From Gnetum montanum (lineage: Eukaryota; Streptophyta; Gnetopsida; Gnetales; Gnetaceae): DNA of 64,000 bases. Positions within the stretch are counted from its first letter, which is position 1. The number at the start of each line of letters is the position of its first letter. The DNA is taken from NCBI GenBank assembly GCA_015680685.1, contig MNCI01011333.1, positions 94,937 to 158,936 on the forward strand, written 5' to 3'. The translations under genes were made by a program, and so were the position numbers. Shown piece by piece: positions 56,420-64,000 of the stretch. The notes under the pieces are model-generated. The model was not told the origin of the DNA. It worked only from the letters and a program-made list of their open reading frames with translations, and ran no database searches.

Positions 56420-57440
56420 ACAAAATAAAAAATCTTTAATTATGGTTCTTAATATTCCCAACGAAAAAGATAATGAAGAAGTAGATTCATGTAAGTCATG
56501 AGAAATGATCCCAACCCACATAATACCCGTTAGCATTAAGTTAGGAATATTGTAAATCTCACTCAACAACAAACTAGGAATAATACATATACCCCTCCTA
56601 ACAAAAGAGTTCCTAGTTAAAATAATATGAATAATCAAATTGGACCATCTCAAGTAAATATTCAATAACAATCAAACCTACCTTCTATACTTAGAAGAAA
56701 TACACATCAACAAGAAGTTATAGAAGAGCATAAATCCTATGACTTAATTAAATATTTTAAAAGAGTAAACACTAATATTTTGATGTATGATCTTTTTCAT
56801 TTTAATGAAATAAAAAATGTGATCGAAAAGATGGTTAATGCACTTGAAACTAACAAAGGAAAATCACCCACAAATAAAAAATAGGTTCACTTTGCAGAAA
56901 GTCCTAATGCTCTATCAATACAAAACTCAAGTAATGTCATGTTAAATAAGAAAGATCACAATCCTTTTCTAACAACATTGATCATTTTAGGTAAGAATTT
57001 TCATAACTGCTTAATGGATACTAACATATCTGTTAGTCTCATGCTAGTAGAAGTTTGTAAAATGCAAGGAGCAAAAATACAAGCATTAACAAGATGTGTT
57101 ATACAACTTGATGAATCTAGTGTACCTATCATAGGGACATTAAAAGAAGTGAAAGTGCAACAAAGATAATATTGTACTTTTACATGTTTCTTAGATATTT
57201 TAGTAGTTAATATGTAACCAACTTATAGTTTTCTATTATCGCGAACTCTTAGAGCCTAGTTAAGGGGATTTTTTAAATTATATTTCTCAGAATTACTAAT
57301 TTCCATTAAAGAAAAATTTGAGTATGTCATCATCCATAGAGAACCTTTCTATAAACATGTGATGATAACTTTTAATCAGCAAAATAAATTACTAGAAAAC
57401 CAAAATAATACTCCTTTTATTAGAGTTATTTAAGTTAGAC
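56420..57440 (+). pseudogene. Ty3/gypsy gag-protease fragment, different lineage
   Basis: One frame gives DLIKYFKRVNTNILMYDLFH (56739-56798) and EKMVNALETNK. Then the protease follows: NCLMDTNISVSLMLVEV (57006-57056, active site D-T with Gly changed), CVIQLDESSVPIIGTLKEVK, CTFTCFLDILVVN and YSFLLSRTLRA. The order matches the gag-protease part of plant gypsy elements (LIDTGSSVN..., then a V.IG......, then LL.R). A single frame holds from 56939 to 57169. No LTR or pol is attached, so it is a solitary scrap of an element not otherwise represented here. Confidence 0.75.
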
Positions 57441-57662
57441 TTGGTGAGTATGTGTTATTTTGTTTTCTAGTCTTTGTTCAATGGTGCTTGCACTGTAGAA
57501 TATGGAAGTAAATCAAAAAGAAGACCAAAGGTTATGTAAGGATATGGTGCCAGAATTATGGTGAAGAACACAACATAAATTCACTTTATTGAAAACACAT
57601 ATATTATCATTTAATCATCAATCTTATGAATAACTCTGATTACAAAAATCATGAATAGTTTT

Positions 57663-57797
57663 TGATGAGTGGCGAGGTACCCCTACACTCAACTATACGA
57701 ATACGAGCGTAGCACGCACGATCTGGTCAAACTCCACAGACTAAATGCCTACACGCCTCATGGAACACTTAAGGTTAACCATTCGTTGTCTTCCCAG
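57663..57797 (-). repeat. 3' LTR of element E (visible part)
   Basis: TGATGAGTGGCGAGGTACCC and following sequence match 62891-63025 closely, with the same ATACGAGCGTAGCA words. The remainder is hidden in the N gap. Comparison with the 1061-bp 5' LTR suggests the gap may be shorter than the missing DNA. Confidence 0.85.
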
Positions 57798-58516
57798 NNN
57801 NNNNNNNNNNNNNNNNNNNNNNNNNNNNNNNNNNNNNNNNNNNNNNNNNNNNNNNNNNNNNNNNNNNNNNNNNNNNNNNNNNNNNNNNNNNNNNNNNNNN
57901 NNNNNNNNNNNNNNNNNNNNNNNNNNNNNNNNNNNNNNNNNNNNNNNNNNNNNNNNNNNNNNNNNNNNNNNNNNNNNNNNNNNNNNNNNNNNNNNNNNNN
58001 NNNNNNNNNNNNNNNNNNNNNNNNNNNNNNNNNNNNNNNNNNNNNNNNNNNNNNNNNNNNNNNNNNNNNNNNNNNNNNNNNNNNNNNNNNNNNNNNNNNN
58101 NNNNNNNNNNNNNNNNNNNNNNNNNNNNNNNNNNNNNNNNNNNNNNNNNNNNNNNNNNNNNNNNNNNNNNNNNNNNNNNNNNNNNNNNNNNNNNNNNNNN
58201 NNNNNNNNNNNNNNNNNNNNNNNNNNNNNNNNNNNNNNNNNNNNNNNNNNNNNNNNNNNNNNNNNNNNNNNNNNNNNNNNNNNNNNNNNNNNNNNNNNNN
58301 NNNNNNNNNNNNNNNNNNNNNNNNNNNNNNNNNNNNNNNNNNNNNNNNNNNNNNNNNNNNNNNNNNNNNNNNNNNNNNNNNNNNNNNNNNNNNNNNNNNN
58401 NNNNNNNNNNNNNNNNNNNNNNNNNNNNNNNNNNNNNNNNNNNNNNNNNNNNNNNNNNNNNNNNNNNNNNNNNNNNNNNNNNNNNNNNNNNNNNNNNNNN
58501 NNNNNNNNNNNNNNNN
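57798..58516. other. Assembly gap (719 N)
   Basis: The run of N falls in E's 3' LTR. Reading frames crossing it are meaningless. Confidence 0.98.
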
Positions 58517-58826
58517 AGGTATGGGATTATTGAGGGGAATGGAACTAATGGGATGACATGTGAACAGATCATTATTACAAGACTTGACAAGACTAGTGTT
58601 CATGACAACAAGGGTGAACACCTTATTACATTGACATCAGGCCTTAGTTGGTAGCGGAAAAAGAGAGAGAGAGAAAGAAGTGTTGCTACTGCCAATGCCA
58701 AGATTGTGTCTTTCGTTGTCCATCTATGAGTGCACCATCGATCTCGCTCCTTGCATAGCTGCTTCCAGCACCACTCCATTCCATGTGTTCCTTCCAAATC
58801 CAATTCTGTTGTTGTATGATTCTCGT
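58517..58826 (-). pseudogene. Accessory ORF remnant of E
   Basis: On minus, directly after the intron acceptor GTGTGTGCAG, a short open reading starts DENHTTTELDLEG and contains Trp-rich and Leu-rich parts (to about 58600). It occupies the place of C's 42308 ORF and D's 51713 ORF but shows no clear similarity to them. The TCAATAATCCCATAC motif lies at 58517-58532, as in C and D, about where the 3' LTR should be near. Confidence 0.5.
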
Positions 58827-58886
58827 CTGCACACACAACACAATCTTATATTAGTAAGGGTAAATTAATCATCATGTAATTGATAC
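58827..58886 (-). other. Short intron before accessory ORF of E (60 bp)
   Basis: On minus: CAAG|GTATCA at the donor, a branch-type CTTACTAAT in the middle, and TGTGTGCAG at the acceptor. It has the same place and size as in C and D. The sequence itself has diverged, but the consensus signals are better kept than in C. Confidence 0.65.
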
Positions 58887-60187
58887 CTTGCTTCGATGTA
58901 AGTCCATTGGCTGAGTTGTGGTATGGTTGATATGGATCTGGAGATATATTAATGATGACTACCAAAGGTGTAGGGGTTAGGAAGAAAATCAAAAAATTTT
59001 GGGCTTGAAGAAAATCAAAAAATCAAAAAATCGGGCCTCGTACCCCCATGACTAATTGCAAACCTCTGATAGCGTTAGAATGGAGAAAGGAAAGGAGTAA
59101 AAAAGATAGATAAAAAGGGACAACTATAGCATCGAGGAAATAGATGTCAAGATGGCAATAAACAAAATAAAATGAATTGCAAAAATGTTAGGGAAAAGAA
59201 TTTATCTGATGCACCAAATAGGAATGTTAGTGGGTCCTCCCCAAAGCAGGCTCATGCCCTTAATGCCCTGACAAACCCACATTCAAAGAGTCCGTAGGCT
59301 CTGGAAATGTCATTTGGAATAAGAGTTAAAGTCTTAACCATAAGAATTAACCAAAAAGAAAACAATGCCTCTACCAAAATATATACACTAATGATACAAC
59401 TGGTAATGAGGTGAACAATGGAGAGAAGGATGGAGAGAAGAGCATGGAATGGGATCCCAAGAACAAGGTGGTGTACAACCCCTTGTGTGTTTCATGATTA
59501 ATGTAACTCACCAAATCTCATTCCAACTCTGTCTTAAAACCAAACACATCTAGTAACTTCGCATCAATACATTCAGCTAAACCATCCTCTTGGAGTAACA
59601 AGAATGCATCTCCAAAGAGCCACCACCATTCTGATGAAACAAAGGAGAGAATGGGAAGCAAGAAGGAACTTAGTTAGAGGGAACACTTTTGGTTCCATAA
59701 CCAGTGCTTGTAGCCCAAGTTTATTTCTTCTAAGGGGTGTGCTTTGAATTCTCACTCTTTTCTTTTTTCTTTCATTTTTTTGTGTTTTTATGCGTGAGAA
59801 CCGCACCATGCAAAGACTTGATTATTTTTATTATCTCAGCTTCCAATAATTGGGTAACATTGGAACGACAAGAAAACTAAAGAATAAAACATCCAAGCCC
59901 CCAAGAGAATGGCCAAAACAAAAGCATCAAGTTCCCTTGAAGTCACACTCTTTTCAATCCTTGAGTCCTTCCTTAGTTTGAGAAATGCCTAGTCACCGAT
60001 TTGTTAAAGTTCTTATTATGAAGGGACTGTACATTTCCAAGCTAAGAGAGACCATAGAAATTGGTGGATGGATGGATGAGGTGATCTCATTGCCTGCCAT
60101 ATCAAAAGAAACATACCTTAGTATCAACATTGTGACTTAAAGGTAAAAACCAAACATTAGCAATCAACATGAAAATGGTTCATACCA
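58887..60187 (-). other. Post-pol non-coding region of E
   Basis: It aligns in order with C's 40640-41760. It contains the purine/CT-rich stretches and the conserved block (59223-59271). There is no coding evidence. Confidence 0.65.
59223..59271 (-). other. Conserved post-pol block (copy in E)
   Basis: On minus: GTCAGGGCATTAAGGGCATG, then AGCCTGCTTTGGGGAGGAC. It matches C 41421-41477 and D 51344-51400. Confidence 0.65.
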
Positions 60188-60677
60188 TCATTCTGAACAC
60201 TTATTGGGTGACAAACTTACAAGGTGGATCACATACACACACAAAATGGAAAAGTATAACGATGTTGTAAAACAAAAATAAGAAAAGTTAAAGAAATTTG
60301 AAAAAAAAAATTGTGTAAAAGAAAAATGTGTAAGACAGAAACTTGTAAAACAAAAACATGTAAAACAAAAACTTGTAAAACAAGAATGTGTAAAACAAAA
60401 ACTAAAAAGAACTGAGGGCCCCATATGATTAGCATAGGTGGCCATCTCCCCCATGAATGAGTTGCAAGGGAGAGATCTGAAATAATGAACGTCTATTTGA
60501 ATTTTGTAACAGTGACCAACTTATCTCGATTGATGTTCTTAAGTTAAGGGGTGGAAGTTGGCAATGCTCATATTCCAATGTGTCTATGCCTTCGTTGTTG
60601 ACATGGTTTTCCTCAGTTCATTCTATGCATATTTGGTTGCTCTTTCGAGTAGCTGTCAACCACAAGGTGTCTACTAC
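60188..60677 (-). other. Deletion junction and T-rich post-pol stretch of E
   Basis: On minus the GGGGGAGATGGCCACCTATG block (60454-60435) matches C 40260, just after C's integrase. In E, protease (60678 and above) precedes it directly, so RT to integrase are missing between 60678 and about 60480. The repeated TTTTGTTTTACA run (60300-60420) is low complexity. Confidence 0.75.
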
Positions 60678-61330
60678 TTATTGTATGGTTGCTAAATATA
60701 GGCATCTTTGTTTCAAAGTTTCAAGGGCACACCTATTGCATGGAGGCATTTCCTCCATGTCATCACCCGATGAATCACTGTATGTGATACATAGAACTTT
60801 CCTCTTCTCAATATTTCCATAAATATTTATCTTAGATATTTCCAAGGAAAGATCATGGATCCTAAGGTATTCATCTATTGTACTTAGCCATGCCCTTCCC
60901 ATTATAATTGGGAAGTCCCTTTCATTATTGTTGAGGTCAATCACCAAGAAATCAGCTAGGTAGGACCAACCACACACAGTGGTAATGATGTCCTCTACCA
61001 ATCCCAAGGTAATGGTGATGGACTTGTCTGCCAGGTCTAGTTGAATGTTGCTCTTCTTAAGTTAGGAGCAGGTTCCAGGCGTGATACATCTCTCATGAAA
61101 TTAAGTTGACTCCAGAACCTAAGTCAAGAAGAGCCCTATGGGGTTCATTTTCGGAAATTTGTAAATAGATTAAGGGACTTCTAGGGTCAGTTAGTTTCCT
61201 AGGAAGGTGGCCTACCTTGATCTAGTCGGTTACGGTATGCGTTAACATAACCGTATGCATTAAGCTCTGTTGCACTGAAGGGTGCTCTGAAGTGTTAGAT
61301 GGTGGAGTGTACATGGGCTCAACTGCTTTT
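60678..61330 (-). pseudogene. Aspartic protease of element E
   Basis: The active-site loop LDLGSGVNLIS (DLGSG codons 61125-61111) is of the Athila kind and keeps the catalytic Asp that C has lost. The flap-to-C-terminal part YLADFLVID and RDFPIIMGRAWLSTIDE (about 60950-60870) is open over 109 codons (61007-60678). It ends HDLSLEISKINIYGN and an acidic tail. One stop (TGA) occurs just after the loop. Confidence 0.83.
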
Positions 61331-62077
61331 TGTTGCAAAAGTTTGTTTGGGCTTTTGGTTCTAAAGAAGGGTCTTCTCTTTTTACAGTTGTCAGAACCAG
61401 CAGCAGGTTGAATATTTACAGCTCTCGCAGCATGACGTTGCTACGGTTGAGTAGGAAGTTCCCCTTACATTGTTGGAGCAAGAGGTGTTATGGGAACTAC
61501 TGATGGAAGAGGTGTGGATGGATTAGGAGGATGGTATGGGTATGGAGTATCTCCCAGAGCAGAAGCAGTCCTCCTAAAATACTCCCGAACTTGGTAGTGA
61601 AGGTGGGGAGTTGTGTGACCCATAGAATCACTTGGTAGTGGCATCCCCCATGACTGTGGGTATTACCACTACTAATGTTATCCAATGGGTTGTGGTGGAG
61701 TTGCACTTGGATAATACATTAATGGTTGGTGGAACTACCTTGGGTTACCTTAGGGATAAGGTAACCTTTGGGGTGTTTACCGTTGGTTGAGTCTTGGATT
61801 AAGTGCATACACCCCAGACTTCTATAGATGTGAGATAATTGGACAACATGTCTTAGGATGGTCATAGTGGTAGATCTCACATCCACCGTCATCATCTGTG
61901 TCTGATTCCACAACCACATTGGGGTTAGTAATTTTCCCCTTACCCTTGTTATGTTCAGGGCCTAAATCTCTCCACTTTGTCTTATCTTTATCACTACCTC
62001 ATTCCACCTTAGACTCTTCTACAATTTTCAAGAAAGTTTTAATTTTAGAGTCTAAGGAACTCCATAAGTAATCTACC
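61331..62077 (-). pseudogene. gag C-terminus with zinc-knuckle remnant, element E
   Basis: VAKVDYLWSSLDSKIKTFLK (about 62085-62030) matches C's LAKVHKLWDSL block. The knuckle remnant CEIYHYDHPKTCC (61883-61841, one Cys changed to Tyr) is followed by a Pro/Tyr/Ser-rich tail similar to C 28480-28900. Stops are few. Confidence 0.75.
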
Positions 62078-62745
62078 TTAGCCACTATTTTTGTTGTGAT
62101 TTTTTGAAGTAGCAAGGTTTTTCTGTTCACCAACTCTTCGATTATGACGATCTAAGTGCCTATCCTTATTATGAGTTGTTGTTCCCTCTGTGAATAGTTG
62201 GTGTTCACGGGCATCAGAACTAGGGTTGTGTATCATTGAGTGTAAGTTTTGATACCCCACCTCCTCACTTTCATGAAGAGGGGGAGCATCATTTGATAGA
62301 GAACCCGTTGTAAGTGGTTCACCATCTCTAGTTTTACTTAGGACGTGCGGGACCTCTTTGCCCTTCAATAGTGTATGTTGGCTCTCCTACCTTGAGTCCC
62401 TTAAATGTTGTAAAGTTGTGGGATGATAGTCCCTTATGTCAAAGTCTGCCACAACATATTCAACATACAATTCTATCATGTCAGTCTGTCCCAAAGCACG
62501 AAGAAGCATATAGGGATAACACGATCTAGAGGTAACACTATGTTACCAAACAAATCCCTCCAGCACATCTGTTGATCTTGATGGAGGATAAAAGTATAAT
62601 CAGGTATATACTCATCAGGATGAGTATATGTCACTTTGTATTGTTTAGGAACCAGCTGAATTCGGTTATGTGTTTTTGATTTCCGACTGTTCTCTGTATG
62701 ATCCTTATGTGATGTGCTCTTGTGAGAAGAAGAAGAAGAAGACAT
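62078..62745 (-). pseudogene. gag: gag N-terminus of element E (capsid core absent)
   Basis: MSSSSSSHKSTSHKDHTE begins at 62745, with YTHPDEYIPDYTFILHQDQQ and a WRDLFGNIVLPLD block matching C 26757-26850. A Glu/His/Lys-rich hydrophilic stretch (62368-62078) follows. The whole capsid core seen in C (27490-28190) is missing: the N-terminal part is joined straight to the LAKV block. The reading is nearly open apart from two stops. Confidence 0.8.
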
Positions 62746-62870
62746 GATGTCTTATTCGGTGTGCTAATTTTACCGTTATTTATTTTTTCTATTTGATTAA
62801 CCCTAAGATTCGTTAAATCTCCCAACGATGTGAGTGATTTCTTATGTCCTACTTAGCGCACAAACACTTA

Positions 62871-62890
62871 GTCCCCAGAAATGGTGCCAA
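62871..62890 (-). promoter_or_regulatory. Primer-binding site of element E
   Basis: On minus: TTGGCACCATTTCTGGGGAC, directly at the 5' LTR end. It has the same type as C's and D's sites. Confidence 0.9.
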
Positions 62891-63951
62891 TGATGAATGG
62901 TGAGGTATCCCTACACTCAACCATATGAATACGAGCGTAGCATGCATGATCTGGTTGAACTCCATAGACTAAATGCCTACATGCCTCATGGAAAACTTAG
63001 GTTAACCATTCGTTGTCTTCCCAGACTTACTTGTAGTTGTCATGGTGTATGGTTAAGTAAGTCTGAGGTATATGATTTTTATATCTTTTTATGTTTTTCT
63101 CCTATGCTATCGAGGTGAAGGGTTGAGAAACTAACTACTAATTCTAAATAATGACTAAGTCTAAATTACCTAGCGTCAGCATCCATTCCCACTTACCGTA
63201 CACATCCTAAACTGATGCAACCGTGACTACCAAATGCTAATCATTGCTGGGATCACCACGCGTAACGCACATGCTCGAAGTGGTCATACTGAGGCACTTA
63301 ACTAGGAGGAAAGGGTTGAGAGAATCTAATCTAGCCTAAGTGTGATGAGCAGCCAATTCCTTGAATAACCGTACACATCTTTGTGCACAACTACCAATGG
63401 GATTACCAAGCACAGATCCTAGATATGCCACTGGGTTACCAAGTAGTCGCACTTAGATGCTCGTAATCAAGTCGTACTCATTTCGTGTTTCTAGCCTAAG
63501 TGTGATGAGCAATCGATTCCTTGATCATCCGTACACATCCTTAAATGCTCATAATCAAGTCGTACTCATTCTGCATTACTAAGAGACAAAGTGATATATA
63601 ACATTAAATAAAAATCCTATTCCATGCACTACAAGGTTTATTTAGGAAGTTCATCTTTATTGTTGTACACAACTTGTGTTCAGGTACAATGTTGCTCGAA
63701 TAAAGATCTTTTCACTTTAGGACTCCTACTACAGGCACATGGAAAATATTTTATCTATGGAGTGATCAATCTACCAGAGTTTCCCTACTTCTAATCCAAG
63801 ATGAGGAAACAAGGGAGATCCACCTCTTATTTATAGATATGACGATGCTCCGCGATATCGTGTATGCGATATCGTAGGGGATGACGCAATATCACGTACG
63901 TGATATCACATGAGATGCAATATTGTAGCTCATGCAAATCGCATCTCATCA
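62891..63951 (-). repeat. 5' LTR of element E (1061 bp)
   Basis: It starts TGATGAATGG and ends CATCTCATCA on plus. U5 holds the GAATACGAGCGTAGCATGCA words. U3 holds dense palindromes (GATATC, ATATCACGTACGTGATATCA) at 63843-63945 beside TATAAATA on minus (63829-63836). It is longer than the other LTRs because of a partly duplicated stretch CTAGCCTAAGTGTGATGAGC at 63332-63351 and 63492-63511. Confidence 0.9.
63829..63836 (-). promoter_or_regulatory. TATA box of E 5' LTR
   Basis: TATAAATA on minus (TATTTATA on plus), directly downstream (in the minus sense) of the palindromic U3 stretch. Confidence 0.75.
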
Positions 63952-63956
63952 GTTTT

Positions 63957-64000
63957 CATCTTAATCTGTAAAAATTTGTCTCCTCTATATTTGTGTGTAT
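63957..64000. other. Flank beyond element E
   Basis: This is a short AT-rich tail with no feature visible; the window ends. Confidence 0.5.

Larger units (their letters stand above)
57663..63951 (-). mobile_element. Element E: gag-N/protease Athila-like LTR element, RT-integrase deleted
   Basis: E runs leftward. The 5' LTR is 62891-63951 with PBS 62871-62890, and the 3' LTR starts the left end (57663-57797, then a gap). TSD GTTTT lies at 57658-57662 and 63952-63956. The interior has a gag N-terminus, a zinc-knuckle region, a protease with intact DLGSG, then the post-pol region and the short intron plus accessory remnant. The gag capsid core and all of RT to integrase are absent. Like D it is a non-autonomous Athila-type derivative, but with different deletions. 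Confidence 0.9.

Noticed and set aside
57669-58621. Four long reading frames on both strands across the same place
   Set aside because: They run through the 719-base N gap; only the flanks are real sequence, and those are LTR.
60188-60454. Cys/Phe/Thr-rich repetitive reading on minus resembling a membrane protein
   Set aside because: It is the translated T-rich tandem TTTTGTTTTACA low-complexity tract after the deletion junction of E.

Overview
The window is plant nuclear DNA, AT-rich and almost entirely retrotransposon-derived, as expected of a very large genome (a gymnosperm or similar is plausible; the species cannot be told from the sequence). Evidence: Ty3/gypsy Tat-like and Athila-like domains, a Ty1/copia gag, plant-type primer-binding sites, and heavy decay in which in-frame stops are very often TAG, as expected from C-to-T change in CHG-methylated DNA. 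Almost every coding region in the elements is broken. One small gene appears intact.

Layout. (A) 1-24150: a Tat-lineage element on + (LTR-like direct repeats 1-1224 and 22900-24150; gag, protease, RT, two RNase H domains, integrase). Its protease is split by a short copia element H (4953-7731, minus). Between protease and RT lie a minus-strand multi-exon pseudogene (9000-12900) and a degenerate satellite-like array of about 170-205 bp units (14390-17620). (G) A minus-strand Athila-like element is scattered as 24151-24624, 25537-25639, 46262-46750, 46769-47020 and 53193-53823. It was hit by a solo LTR (24625-25536), by the 20.6-kb Athila-like element C (25640-46256, +, TSD ATTAT) and by D (47021-53187, +, TSD TAAAC). 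C was itself hit in RNase H by B (31226-38650, +, TSD AGGTA). (E) 57663-63951 is another Athila-like derivative on minus (TSD GTTTT) with a 719-base N gap in its 3' LTR. A further gypsy gag-protease scrap lies at 56420-57440.

Of the four insertions bounded by matching TSDs, only C has RT, RNase H and integrase. B, D and E keep gag (B and E also protease) but have lost RT-integrase, so they would have depended on an element such as C. C, D and E share a long post-pol region with a conserved block, a roughly 60-bp intron directly before a 3' accessory ORF, and a conserved motif upstream of the 3' LTR. Their LTR U3 regions carry family-specific palindromes just upstream of a TATA box, and C repeats this palindrome-plus-TATA arrangement internally, upstream of its accessory ORF.

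The stretch 54100-56400 is different: CpG-retaining and not visibly repetitive. It holds a complete 57-residue secreted cysteine-rich peptide gene (54689-54862) with a duplicated 76-bp promoter unit, two TATA-like boxes, several W-box cores, a possible uORF and a poly(A) signal. I consider this gene and its promoter the best candidate for something undescribed.
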